From NCBI RefSeq assembly GCF_020034665.1, contig NZ_JAIQDI010000001.1, forward strand, positions 992,001-1,056,000: DNA of 64,000 nt, written 5' to 3'. Positions 43,500 through 52,807 of the stretch are shown piece by piece. The DNA comes from Niabella beijingensis (GTDB lineage: Bacteria; Bacteroidota; Bacteroidia; Chitinophagales; Chitinophagaceae). Made by a program: the position numbers and the translations under genes. Under the pieces are notes generated by a model, which was not told the DNA's origin, did not search any database, and worked only from the letters and a program-made list of their open reading frames with translations. The stretch's first letter is position 1; every line of letters starts with the position of its first letter.

Positions 43500-43601
43500 G
43501 AACGGCCGTCAGGTCTGCTTTGCTTCATTTAACTCCGCAAGAATCGGATTGTTTGCCCCTGCCTTTTTTACCAATTTTGCCCAGTTACAAAACAACAAAA
43601 T

Positions 43602-44366
43602 ATGCAACAATTAGAACAAAAACGGGCGCTGGTTACCGGCGCCACCAGCGGCATCGGCAAAGCAGCAGCAATGGATTTTATCGGTAACGGCGCATCGGTG
43701 ATCATCACCGGTCGTTATGAGCAAACGGTATCCGAAACCGTTTCGGAATTAGGACCGAACGCTTTTGGAATTGTGTCGGATGCCGGCAACATGACGGATC
43801 TGATGACACTCCGGGAAAAGACAGCCGCCATCTTCCCGGCCATCGATATCCTTTATGTAAATGCCGGCATCGGAAAGTACGCTTCACTGGAACAGATCGA
43901 TGAAAGTCATTTTGACGAGATGTTCAATATCATGGTAAAGGGAACGCTGTTTACGGTGCAGCAGTTGCTGCCCATGGTACGACCCGGAGGCGCCATTATC
44001 CTCAACACCTCCATCGTTACCCAGGTAGGTATGCCTTATGCAGCCGTGTATTCGGCGGCAAAGGCCGCTGTGCAGTCCTTTTTGAAAACCTTTGCTGCTG
44101 AGCTGGCACCCCGGCAGATCCGCATCAACGCAGTAAGTCCCGGTCCCATCCAGACCAATTACCTCGACCGGTCCAATCTTTCTCCCGAACAGGCTGAAAC
44201 CTTTGCCCGGTCCTTCGCACCGGAGATCCCGGTGGGCCGTTTTGGTCAGCCGGAAGAAGTGGCAAAAGTGATCTCCTTCCTGGCCTCGGATGCCGCTTCT
44301 TTTATGCATGGGGCGGAGGTGTTTGTAGATGGCGGATTTCCCACTATTAAAAAAATGTGGTCATGA
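43602..44366 (+). CDS. SDR-family oxidoreductase
   Basis: 254 residues, classical short-chain dehydrogenase. Cofactor motif TGATSGIG (12-19), NAG (87-89), catalytic S137, Y150 and K154 (YSAAK), and the PGPIQT and VDGG segments near the C-terminus. R38 after the second beta strand suggests NADP(H). Substrate unknown. It overlaps the next gene by four bases (ATGA). Confidence 0.92.
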   Translation: MQQLEQKRALVTGATSGIGKAAAMDFIGNGASVIITGRYEQTVSETVSELGPNAFGIVSDAGNMTDLMTLREKTAAIFPAIDILYVNAGIGKYASLEQIDESHFDEMFNIMVKGTLFTVQQLLPMVRPGGAIILNTSIVTQVGMPYAAVYSAAKAAVQSFLKTFAAELAPRQIRINAVSPGPIQTNYLDRSNLSPEQAETFARSFAPEIPVGRFGQPEEVAKVISFLASDAASFMHGAEVFVDGGFPTIKKMWS

Positions 44367-45073
44367 ACTTTAAAGAACGTTTTGCAACGCAGGACTGGTC
44401 AGCTATTACCGCTTCCCTGCACGAAAAGGGTTTTGCACTGATACGGGGTGTTCTTACCACGGAAGAATGTACTTTTTTTCAGGCCAGCTACGATCATTCC
44501 GGCGGGTACCGCAAGGTAGTGATAATGGAGCGGTACCGCTTTGGAAAAGGAGCGTATAAATACTTCCGCTATCCGCTGCCCGAGCCGCTTGCAGCCATAA
44601 GGACCCATCTTTACCCTTACCTGGTGCCGGTGGCCAACAGCTGGTTTAAAGCGCTGGAGATTGACATGCAGTTTCCTGCAAACCATTCGGAACTGCTGGC
44701 ACAGTGTCATGTCCATCAGCAATTGGAGCCCACCCCACTTATCCTTAAATACGATGCCGGCGGCTACAATACCCTGCACCAGGATCTTTATGGCCTTATC
44801 TATTTTCCCATCCAGGCAGTATTCATGCTCAGTCAGCCGGGGACAGATTTTACCGGCGGCGAATTTGTATTGACCCAGCAAATACCTCGTTCTCAGTCAA
44901 GAGCCATTGTGCTGCAACCGGAACAGGGAGACCTGTTGCTTTTTACCACCAATTTCAAACCCGTAAAGGGCACAAAAGGGTATTACCGGGTCAATATGAA
45001 ACATGGCGTCAGTGAAGTACGGGATGGTACGCGCTATACCCTGGGTATTATTTTTCATGATGCCCTCAGTTAG
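44363..45073 (+). CDS. 2-oxoglutarate/Fe(II) oxygenase (COG3826-like)
   Basis: 236 residues from the ATGA overlap with the SDR stop. The double-stranded beta-helix iron triad is HxD at H139/D141 (LHQDLYG) and H214 (NMKHG), with R224 as the likely 2-oxoglutarate ligand (DGTRYTLGIIFHDA). It resembles bacterial prolyl-hydroxylase-like proteins of unknown target. Translational coupling to the SDR suggests a shared pathway. Confidence 0.85.
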   Translation: MNFKERFATQDWSAITASLHEKGFALIRGVLTTEECTFFQASYDHSGGYRKVVIMERYRFGKGAYKYFRYPLPEPLAAIRTHLYPYLVPVANSWFKALEIDMQFPANHSELLAQCHVHQQLEPTPLILKYDAGGYNTLHQDLYGLIYFPIQAVFMLSQPGTDFTGGEFVLTQQIPRSQSRAIVLQPEQGDLLLFTTNFKPVKGTKGYYRVNMKHGVSEVRDGTRYTLGIIFHDALS

Positions 45074-45090
45074 CTGCGGCAATAATTTAA

Positions 45091-45127
45091 AAGACAGCAC
45101 ACTTTATTTATGGTGCTGTCTTTTTTT
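45091..45127 (+). terminator. Strong terminator of the SDR-oxygenase pair
   Basis: AAGACAGCAC (45091-45100) pairs perfectly with GTGCTGTCTT (45113-45122) around a 12-nt loop and is followed by a seven-T run. It starts 17 bases after the stop. Confidence 0.9.
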
Positions 45128-45175
45128 ATAAAAAGTACCGGCGCTCAGATCTTTCCCCCGGTACCAGCCGCCCGC

Positions 45176-45736
45176 TCAGGCATTACCCGCAACAGGTTTG
45201 TAAGTTAACAGCTGTACGCCTTTTTCCAGTTGTTCGCTGCGAACCAGTTCCAGCGCTGTGGTCAGCCCGTTAAACAACGTGCCATTCCCGGTGCCTACAA
45301 TATACGGCTGTACCAGCAGTTGCAGTTCATCCACCAGCCCCGAGGCAATCAGCAATTTTACCAGTGTAATGCTGCCCTGCACCAGTATATTGCCATCTGC
45401 TTCCTTTTTAAGATCAGCAATACGCTCCGGTACGCCCCCGCTGATAATAGTGGTATCGTTCCAGGGAGCTGTTTCCAGCGTGGTAGAGACAACATACTTT
45501 TTTGCATTGTTCAGACGTTCCGCCACGCCCATTTCATTGTTCTTAAAAGCGCTCCAATAGGGATACAGCATCTGGTAGGTATTGCGGCCGTACAACATCA
45601 CATTACAATTGTTAATGGTATCCTGTATCACCTGTGCGCGGCTGTCGCTGTGAAAAGGGTTGAACCATTCCGCCATGGTAGTGGCATCAGTGATGCCGTC
45701 TAAAGACATCCATTCCGTTACAATTAAGTTGCTCAT
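45176..45736 (-). CDS. Dihydrofolate reductase-family protein (RibD-C)
   Basis: 186 residues of the RibD C-terminal/DHFR-like fold: LIVTEWMSLDGITDA, VMLYGRNTYQMLYPYW, KKYVVSTTLETAPWNDTTII, GNILVQGSITLVKLLIASGLVDELQLLVQPYIVGTGNGTLF. It would bind NADPH and reduce an unknown compound. Such proteins often accompany AraC regulators in this phylum, as here. Confidence 0.88.
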   Translation of the reverse strand: MSNLIVTEWMSLDGITDATTMAEWFNPFHSDSRAQVIQDTINNCNVMLYGRNTYQMLYPYWSAFKNNEMGVAERLNNAKKYVVSTTLETAPWNDTTIISGGVPERIADLKKEADGNILVQGSITLVKLLIASGLVDELQLLVQPYIVGTGNGTLFNGLTTALELVRSEQLEKGVQLLTYKPVAGNA

Positions 45737-45804
45737 TTTTTTAAATTTTTACACCACAAAAATGCGTACGGAAGGAACGATAAAATAGTATGGAACCGAC
45801 AAAA

Positions 45805-46590
45805 TCAGAATTCGGGATTATATGGAGCTACTTTTTCCAGGTATTCCTTTGGGGTGATACCGGTGAACTCTTTAAACACTTTTATAAAATGGCTCTGATC
45901 GGCAAAGCCGCTGTTATAAGCCACATCTGTAAGCCGTAAGATCTTTTTCCGGTTTACCTGCTGAAAGGCAAACTGGAACTGGCAGATACGCCGGTAAAGA
46001 TTGGGAGTAATTCCGATATTATTTTCAAACAACCGCTGAAAACTTCGTTCGGTAATATACAATTCCTGTTGCAGGTCGGTTAGTGCATAAAGACCGTTGG
46101 TCTGCATCAGGCGGCCGGTGGCAAATACCAGCTTTTCATTTCCAGGTCCGGCACCCCCGGCCAGCTTCACGATATAATCATCAATCAGACGCAACCGCTC
46201 TCCCAGCGATGCCGCTTCCAGCAGTTTTGCTTCCAGCTCCCGTTCACCAGCTTTCTTCAGCAGTTTAAGATCAGCAAAATCATCAGTGATTTCTTTTGGA
46301 TTTATATTAAATAATTGCTTCAGGTATTGCGGGTAAAAAAAATAAGCAATAAAGCTAAAGCCCTCTTTCAATACCAGCTCCGCCGGTCTGATGGTTTGTC
46401 CATAAAGGGTGAGATGCCCTATTCTGTTCCCGTCCTTGGTTGCGGCCGCACTCTGAAAAATCAGCGTGGGAAATCCGTTGGCAAAAAGCGGGATCACAAA
46501 ATCCTCGGCGGCGTTCACATCTTCGATCACCAGGATGCCGCTTACAAAATCCGACACCGGCTCCGGCGGTAAAAAGAATGCGGTTTTCAT
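45805..46590 (-). CDS. AraC-family transcriptional regulator
   Basis: 261 residues. N-terminal sensing domain of the DUF6597 type (about 5-120; FLPPEPVSDFVSGILVIEDV), C-terminal two-helix-turn-helix AraC domain (about 165-255; LYITERSFQRLFENNIGITPNLYRR, VAYNSGFADQSHFIKVFKEFTGITPKEY). Lies just upstream of the RibD-like gene on the same strand with a 68-bp gap, and may control it. Confidence 0.9.
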   Translation of the reverse strand: MKTAFFLPPEPVSDFVSGILVIEDVNAAEDFVIPLFANGFPTLIFQSAAATKDGNRIGHLTLYGQTIRPAELVLKEGFSFIAYFFYPQYLKQLFNINPKEITDDFADLKLLKKAGERELEAKLLEAASLGERLRLIDDYIVKLAGGAGPGNEKLVFATGRLMQTNGLYALTDLQQELYITERSFQRLFENNIGITPNLYRRICQFQFAFQQVNRKKILRLTDVAYNSGFADQSHFIKVFKEFTGITPKEYLEKVAPYNPEF

Positions 46591-46813
46591 CGGATCAAAA
46601 CTACATAAAATAAAGATGACGGATAAAATGTGGGCAGCGGATTTACTTACTAACGTTACCTGCTGCCGGTAAGCTTACCGGTTTTCCATAAGCGGTTTTG
46701 GCTGTTTCCGCGTTTCGCTTTAGATTCGCATTGCTTTACAGCAATTGTGATTGACTATTTCGGTATACCTCTTAACGGATCCTCAAATTTAACTACATAT
46801 CAAACTATCAACA

Positions 46814-48556
46814 ATGAGACAAATGCTCCGCGGCTATTGTTACGTGCTGTCCGTAATAACCGCACTCTTCCTCACTTTTACGGCACGCTCCCAAACGATC
46901 ACGCCGGTTGAAACAGGAGGTTACTATACCGCCCTGGCAACAGACAAGGCCAATAACATTTACGTGACCCGGTATAACGGCACCAATTATGAAGTAGCAA
47001 AATATATAAATGGTACCGGCACTCCGCAGGTCATTTACAGCGGACTTGCTTTTAACAGTGTTGATTTTTCCTGGGGACTGGCCGTGGCCAGTAACGGTGA
47101 TGTGTACATTGCAGCGTCCAATGTGGAGAACAGGGTGATCCGGCTTCCTTACAACAGCACCACCGGTAACTATGGTGCAGCTGTTACCTTTTTAAGCGGG
47201 AATTATTATTCTGCTCTTGCCATTGACGCGGATGATAACCTGTATACATTGGAATATGTTCTGGCGTCAGACGATTATGCTATTGTAAAATATCCCACAG
47301 GTCCTGCCAATCCGTCTGGTACACAGCTTTATCACGGGCTGTTTTATGGTCAATATCCTACCGGGTTGGTTATTGCACCCAATAAAGATATTTATGCCAC
47401 TGACGGATTTGACAGTCAGGTCAGCAAGTTTGGAGCCGTTTATAAATTTACTGCAGCATCCAATTATACAAACCGGATAACAATTTCGAGCAATAATTAC
47501 TCCAGTGCATTGGCACTCGACCCAGAAGGCAATCTTTATGTTTCGGAATACAACGGCAGTATTTTTGTATTAAACAAGTACTCCGGGGGTACAGGAACGC
47601 CCACCAAAATGGCAGACCTGCTGCTTGGCAGCAGCAATTTCTTTCCCTGGGGTATCGTAGCACTCAACAGCGGAAATCTTTATTTTGCCACCGGCGATGA
47701 CAACCCGGGTATTGGCGGTGGACTCCTGCATTATCTGTTTACTCCTGCAGTACCGGCAAGTAATATCACCTTCAGCAATACCACTGCCACAGGCACCGCC
47801 ATCGACTGGACAAACGGAAGCGGCAGCAGTCGTACGGTATTTATGGCAGCGGCAACTACCGGAACTCCCGCACCGGTTAACGGCACTACTTATACCCCGA
47901 ATACCGCTTTCGGAAGCGGGTCGCAGATCGGCACCAGTGGCTGGTTTAGTATATATGAAGGTACTGGCAGCAATGTAACAGTGACAGGACTTACAGCCGG
48001 CACCACTTACCGGGTAATGGTGGTGGAAAACAATGGTGCTGCTTTTTACCAGGCGGGTACCGCTGCCAACAACCCGGCGAATATAACGGTGCTTAACCCG
48101 CTACCGGTAACGTTCGGGCCTATCAGTGCTATTTTGAAACACGACCGTTTGCAGGTGAACTGGAGCACGCTTGCTGAAAATAACAATGCCCATTTTGAGA
48201 TACAGCTTTCTGCGGATGGCACTAATTTTCAAACCATCGGCCAGGTAGCTTCAAAAGCATCCGATGGTAACAGCAACCAGGAGCAACTGTACCAGTTTGA
48301 AAAAACAACTGCGCAGCTCCCGGTAACGGCTATGCTGCCCGCCGCAATCGCCCTGCTGATCGGCCTTGGAGCAGTTCGGCGTAGAAGGATACAACTGCTC
48401 ATTGCCCTTGTGCTGATCATTGCAGCACCCGCCTGTACAAAAAACAGGGCTGCGCTGGAAAAAGATCAGCAAACCCGCTTAACGGTACGGATCATCCAGG
48501 TAGATAAGGATGGTACCCGCAATGTGTCAAAGACCGTTCAGGTCGTTCGGGATTGA
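46814..48556 (+). CDS. Secreted beta-propeller protein with the membrane C-terminal module
   Basis: 580 residues. Signal peptide (1-26, ARSQ), an NHL/SMP-30-like propeller (about 30-310; repeats such as ALATDKANNIYVTRYNG, ALAIDADDNLYTLEY, ALALDPEGNLYVSEYNG), an FN3-like domain (about 320-425), then from residue 430 the same module as in the protein at 6902-8974: LPVTFGPISA, hydrophobic segment, RRRR, second hydrophobic segment, APACTKN (Cys 540) and VRIIQVDKDG. LPVTAMLP before the first hydrophobic segment superficially recalls a sortase signal. Function unknown. Confidence 0.8.
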   Translation: MRQMLRGYCYVLSVITALFLTFTARSQTITPVETGGYYTALATDKANNIYVTRYNGTNYEVAKYINGTGTPQVIYSGLAFNSVDFSWGLAVASNGDVYIAASNVENRVIRLPYNSTTGNYGAAVTFLSGNYYSALAIDADDNLYTLEYVLASDDYAIVKYPTGPANPSGTQLYHGLFYGQYPTGLVIAPNKDIYATDGFDSQVSKFGAVYKFTAASNYTNRITISSNNYSSALALDPEGNLYVSEYNGSIFVLNKYSGGTGTPTKMADLLLGSSNFFPWGIVALNSGNLYFATGDDNPGIGGGLLHYLFTPAVPASNITFSNTTATGTAIDWTNGSGSSRTVFMAAATTGTPAPVNGTTYTPNTAFGSGSQIGTSGWFSIYEGTGSNVTVTGLTAGTTYRVMVVENNGAAFYQAGTAANNPANITVLNPLPVTFGPISAILKHDRLQVNWSTLAENNNAHFEIQLSADGTNFQTIGQVASKASDGNSNQEQLYQFEKTTAQLPVTAMLPAAIALLIGLGAVRRRRIQLLIALVLIIAAPACTKNRAALEKDQQTRLTVRIIQVDKDGTRNVSKTVQVVRD

Positions 48557-48579
48557 TCCGACATCTTTCTACTTTACTC

Positions 48580-48605
48580 AGGCCGGGACAATATTCCGGC
48601 CTTTT
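48580..48605 (+). terminator. Terminator of the propeller protein gene
   Basis: AGGCCGG and CCGGCCT form a 7-bp stem with a 9-nt loop, followed by TTTGTTTT, 24 bases past the stop. Confidence 0.8.
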
Positions 48606-48858
48606 GTTTTGCATCGCCTGATGCGTCCTTCCGAAACTTTTTTTCAGCTTTTTAAATAAAATATTCTACAATTTTTGTTGGATTTGAATTTTTCCCTAAT
48701 TTCACCCCGGTGTTTTTCATAGGTTAGCAACGGCCAGCTCTTTTCAGGGCAGGCCTTTTTTCTTTTCCGGACTGGTTCTCACACATTTGTAATGTTAATC
48801 GATTGCATTTTCTTGTAATTTTTCCGTATTTCGAAACTATCACGCAGCCGCTCACTGC

Positions 48859-48866
48859 TACATTTG
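48859..48866 (+). promoter_or_regulatory. Bacteroidota -7 element of the second TonB receptor
   Basis: TACATTTG is a perfect TAnnTTTG match 21 bases before the chosen ATG at 48888; it supports that start over the one at 48864. The rest of the 48557-48887 gap is AT-rich with no gene. Confidence 0.55.
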
Positions 48867-48887
48867 CAAAAATTTTGGATCCCCTGC

Positions 48888-51242
48888 ATGAAGAAGGTAT
48901 TTATACTTGGTGCCAGCCTTTCCATCGGTGTTATGGCTGCTGCACAATCCGTTACGATACAAGGTGCTGTAAAAAAACAAGACGGACCCGTTCCTTTTGC
49001 CACCCTCTCGGTAAAAGGCACGGCAAAAACCACCACCGACCAGAGTGGACATTACCAGCTGGTGCTGGACAACGCCGGTCCCATACAACTGGAAGCCACT
49101 GCTGCCGGTTATCTGCCGCAAACCATCAAAATACCGGTCCTTACACAGGATACCCTGATCGACTTTGAACTCTCCATCGGGGAAAACAGTCTTGAGGAAG
49201 TGATCATTTCTGCCACACGCCGCCCGCAGGACATTCGCAATGTGGTGGCTTCCGTAAGCGTGATCAATCACGCCACCCTCCAAAAAGAGATCGCGCTTAC
49301 CCCCGACCCCAGCACCATCCTGGCCAACCAGGTACCGGGCTTTGGTCCGACAGCGCAAACCGGCAATAATGTAGGACAGAACCTGCGCGGACGCCCCATG
49401 CTGGTAATGATCGACGGTGTCAGCCAATCCTCCCCCCTGCGCAATGCAGAGGTGGACCTGCGTTCGATTGACCCCGGTGTGTTGCAGCAGATAGAAGTGA
49501 TCAAAGGAGCTACCGCTATTTATGGTAATGGTGCGGCAGGTGGGCTGGTGAACTACACGACCCTGGTACCTGATACCGCCGACCGCTTTGCCGGTAAAAC
49601 ACAGCTGAACCTCAACGGCTCTGTGGTGAACCTGAAGAACTCCGCAGGTGGCCGCATCAGCCAGCAGTTCTATGGCAAACTGAATAAATTCGATTACGTA
49701 GTAAGCGGTATGTATGAGCAAACAGGAGAATATAAAGATGCCGACGGCGATGTGGTTGGCCCTAATTACAGCCTGGGTGAAACAGACAGCTATAATGCTT
49801 TTGCCAAGCTGGGCTACACCCCCGCCGCCAACCAGCGCATACAAGTCACTTATAACTTATACAGCAGCTTACAGAACAGCAATTTCACCCTGGTGAACGG
49901 CGACATCGCCAACGGTAAGAAGGCTACCGGCGTGCTGGGCAAGCCCGCAGGCATCCCCACCGGTGTAAAATACAATCATAACCTGCATCTGATGTATACC
50001 ATCGACAGCCTGTTTAAAAATACCAGTCTTACCGCAGATGCTTATTATGAAATCCGGAAGGATATCTTTTATGTATCCCTGGGCCGCTTTGATGGCGGCG
50101 ACGGACAATCACTGGCAACCAACGATAAAAAAGGAGCGCGTCTGTTTTTGCACACGCCCGTGGTACAAAGTACCGCGGCTATTGCCAATCTCTCATATGG
50201 ATTTGATTTTTTAAATGACAAGACAGCCCAGCCCCTGGTGGATGGCCGCACCTGGGTACCTACGATGGACATGAACAACCTGGCACCCTTTGTGCAGGCC
50301 GATGCCACCCTGTTCCGTCACCTCATTGCAAAAGCGGGCTTCCGTTATGAAAAAGTAGCCATTCATGTAGATGACTACCAGACACTGCGCATTACCGGAG
50401 CCAACGGCACTACGGTAACTCCCTCTTTTGCCGTAACCGGCGGTGCTTTAAAGTATGATGCACGTCTGTTCAATGCCGGGCTGAAGTATAATAAATGGGC
50501 TTTTTTTAGCCCGTATGTAAGTTTCTCGCAGGGCTTTTCCGTAATGGATATCGGTCTCGCACTGCGGGATGCCAAGGTAGACAATATCAGTAAGATCAAT
50601 ACCGATGCGGTACTGGTGAATAATTATGAAGCGGGGTTTGATACCCGCATCCGCAACCTGCAACTGACTGTATCCGGTTATACCAGCACTTCCAAACTGG
50701 GTATTGAAGTGGTGTATGATCCGGCAACGGATCTCTTTAATACGGCACGCAGCCCGGAAAAGATCTATGGTTTTGAGGCCGCTGCGCAGTATACGGTATC
50801 CCCGCAATTACAGCTGGGCGCGTCCTACAGCTATACGGAGGGCAAGCGCGATATCAACGATAATGGCCAATACAATGATGATACCGATATGTACCTTAAC
50901 GGACGTCGTATTGCCCCGCCCAAGATCACCGGTATGATCAGCTACACCCCCATTACCGACCTCAACTTTACCCTCTATTACACCGGCATCGGCTCCCGTA
51001 GCCGTTTTGATAAAAATGATAAGGGCGTCTACAACGGCAACGAGGGGGCGGTGAAAGCCTATAACCTGTTCAACCTGCTGGGCAGCTACGCGGTGAGCAA
51101 AAACACCCGCATTACGCTGGGCGTGGACAACCTGTTTAATGAAGACTATTTCCCTGCCCGCGCGCAATGGTTTATGCAGCCCGGGTTTTATTCCAAGGGC
51201 CGGGGCCGCTCGGTGAATGTCGGAGTGACGATTGGTTATTAG
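48888..51242 (+). CDS. TonB-dependent receptor, siderophore type
   Basis: 784 residues from MKKVFILGASLSIG, giving a normal signal peptide ending AAAQ. A carboxypeptidase-regulatory-like domain (about 20-105) is followed by the plug (IISATRRPQDIRNVVASVSVI, VIKGATAIYGNGAAGGLVNYTT) and the barrel, ending VNVGVTIGY. The ALYGNGAAGG loop and DNLFNEDYFPARAQW near the C-terminus fit FhuA/FecA-like ferric siderophore receptors. No transport partners adjacent. Distinct from the receptor at 139. Confidence 0.9.
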   Translation: MKKVFILGASLSIGVMAAAQSVTIQGAVKKQDGPVPFATLSVKGTAKTTTDQSGHYQLVLDNAGPIQLEATAAGYLPQTIKIPVLTQDTLIDFELSIGENSLEEVIISATRRPQDIRNVVASVSVINHATLQKEIALTPDPSTILANQVPGFGPTAQTGNNVGQNLRGRPMLVMIDGVSQSSPLRNAEVDLRSIDPGVLQQIEVIKGATAIYGNGAAGGLVNYTTLVPDTADRFAGKTQLNLNGSVVNLKNSAGGRISQQFYGKLNKFDYVVSGMYEQTGEYKDADGDVVGPNYSLGETDSYNAFAKLGYTPAANQRIQVTYNLYSSLQNSNFTLVNGDIANGKKATGVLGKPAGIPTGVKYNHNLHLMYTIDSLFKNTSLTADAYYEIRKDIFYVSLGRFDGGDGQSLATNDKKGARLFLHTPVVQSTAAIANLSYGFDFLNDKTAQPLVDGRTWVPTMDMNNLAPFVQADATLFRHLIAKAGFRYEKVAIHVDDYQTLRITGANGTTVTPSFAVTGGALKYDARLFNAGLKYNKWAFFSPYVSFSQGFSVMDIGLALRDAKVDNISKINTDAVLVNNYEAGFDTRIRNLQLTVSGYTSTSKLGIEVVYDPATDLFNTARSPEKIYGFEAAAQYTVSPQLQLGASYSYTEGKRDINDNGQYNDDTDMYLNGRRIAPPKITGMISYTPITDLNFTLYYTGIGSRSRFDKNDKGVYNGNEGAVKAYNLFNLLGSYAVSKNTRITLGVDNLFNEDYFPARAQWFMQPGFYSKGRGRSVNVGVTIGY

Positions 51243-51929
51243 GAATACAGGTGCTACCGCCATCATATTTGACGACCGGATCTGTTTATACTCCGGACAC
51301 GATGAAGCGCCGATTGGTACAGAAACTTATGTAGTGAACAACTGGCGGTGCTTTTCTTATACCGAATCTGATACATGGCAAAGAGCAGCCAGGCGCCACG
51401 ATTTAGTCAGTACTGAGCTCAATGAAATTAATGTCCTGCTAATATTACTGTTCTGGAGGCCCCTGTAGTATTCGCATTGGATACGGCGAGATTGGTGAGA
51501 CATGCAGGTACCCGTATGAACCGTTCCTATGGCACTCACCTGCTCTTTTAGTATGTTTGGCCGCCGGAATAAATTCCGAAGTAAAAATCCTGGAAGTGTT
51601 ACAACACACATCAACCGTCTGCCGCCACCTATTGAGAAGCTAAAGAGTGCGACGCAAGACCGCCGCCATGAGCACTAAAGCCCGGACAATAAAAAAAATA
51701 AAAACATTTTAAACACATCTTCCGCCTTTTGCCGGGCTGAACTATCTTTTTGCTTCCTCTGACAACCTTTTTTGTTATAAAATATTTGCAACAGCAGATC
51801 CTGTACCCCTCCAACCCCTGCAATAAAAACGCTGATATAAAGGTGTTTACAAAAATCATCCATCAACCACCCTGCCCCCCCGGTCGCCATGATCTCATCA
51901 GACAGGCCACCTAATAGCATCAGATTTTG
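51243..51929. other. 687-bp stretch without a supported gene
   Basis: Short open frames here lack family features. It holds a CGGAATAAATTCCG palindrome (51565-51578) like the one at 27927, and complementary AGCCCGG (51679-51685) and CCGGGCT (51732-51738) 46 bases apart. Confidence 0.4.
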
Positions 51930-52355
51930 ATGAATAATCCTAATTTTAATAACATGACCTTTTATCAACAGGAAATAAACCGGATCCGGAGCACCGTTTA
52001 TTCAAATGACGCGCACCTGATCGCTGTGATACGGACCCGGCGCTTTATCAATGATAATTTTGAAAAGGAGTTGAATTTGGAACAACTGGCGCAGGCCGGT
52101 CTCACCTCAAAGTTCCATCTGCTGCGGCTTTTTAAAAAGTATTACGGTCAAACCCCCAAACAATACCTCACGCATAAGCGCATCGTACAATCGATAGCCT
52201 GCCTTAAGGGAGGCATGACGGTGACCGATACCTGCTTTTCAGTGGGATTTGAATGTCCGAGCTCTTTCAGCACACTGTTCAAGCAGAAAACAGGATTGCC
52301 TCCGGCCGAATTTCAAAAAAAGCAATTTTCGCAAAGTGTATTAACCCCCATTTGA
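51930..52355 (+). CDS. AraC-type DNA-binding protein, HTH domain only
   Basis: 141 residues from the ATG at 51930; a second ATG at 51954 is possible. It consists almost only of the AraC double helix-turn-helix: FEKELNLEQLAQAGLTSKFHLLRLFKKYYGQTPKQYLTHKRI and VTDTCFSVGFECPSSFSTLFKQKTGLPPAEF. No ligand domain. It is paired with a VOC gene 33 bases downstream, and this two-gene set recurs at 54916-55847. Confidence 0.88.
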   Translation: MNNPNFNNMTFYQQEINRIRSTVYSNDAHLIAVIRTRRFINDNFEKELNLEQLAQAGLTSKFHLLRLFKKYYGQTPKQYLTHKRIVQSIACLKGGMTVTDTCFSVGFECPSSFSTLFKQKTGLPPAEFQKKQFSQSVLTPI

Positions 52356-52388
52356 GGAACTTGCCGCTTTAATTTTAAATCATAGAAA

Positions 52389-52784
52389 ATGAGAGTAAAA
52401 GTTATAAGCATCCCCGTACAGGACCAGCAAAAGGCCTTGGATTTTTATACCGGCAAACTGGGTTTTATAAAAAAACATGATGTGCCACTGAGCGGAAACG
52501 ACCGGTGGCTGACCGTAGTAGCCAAAGAAGAACCGGACGGAGCAGAAATATTACTGGAACCCAGTCCCAACCACCTGGAAGCAGCCAGCACCTACCAGAA
52601 AGCATTGTTTAACGCCGGTATCCCTTATACCCAGTTTGATGTGGACAACGTAGAAGAAGAATACCAGCGGCTGACCGGCCTGGGTGTTGCCTTTAGTGTA
52701 AAACCGACGGAAATGGGCACGGTTAAGATTGCGGTACTTGATGATACCTGCGGCAATCATATACAACTGGTGGAAATGTTATAA
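52389..52784 (+). CDS. VOC-family (glyoxalase-fold) protein
   Basis: 131 residues, two beta-alpha-beta-beta-beta modules: VISIPVQDQQKALDFYTGKLGFIKKHDVPL and FDVDNVEEEYQRLTGLGVAFS, ending VLDDTCGNHIQLVEM. Fold fits metal-dependent dioxygenases, isomerases or drug-binding proteins; ligand unknown. Coupled with the AraC gene upstream. Confidence 0.88.
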   Translation: MRVKVISIPVQDQQKALDFYTGKLGFIKKHDVPLSGNDRWLTVVAKEEPDGAEILLEPSPNHLEAASTYQKALFNAGIPYTQFDVDNVEEEYQRLTGLGVAFSVKPTEMGTVKIAVLDDTCGNHIQLVEML

Positions 52785-52807
52785 AGCTTCCTCATTTCAG
52801 GCAGAGC

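Noticed and set aside
46814..48556. LPVTA-hydrophobic-RRRR as a sortase signal
   Set aside because: It is not at the C-terminus, a second hydrophobic segment and a tail follow, and no sortase gene is nearby.
48858..49844. 328-codon minus-strand ORF
   Set aside because: Antisense to the TonB receptor at 48888; composition is that of a shadow frame.
51232..51468. 78-codon ORF overlapping the TonB receptor end
   Set aside because: No start signal, no family resemblance, and the frame begins inside the receptor gene.
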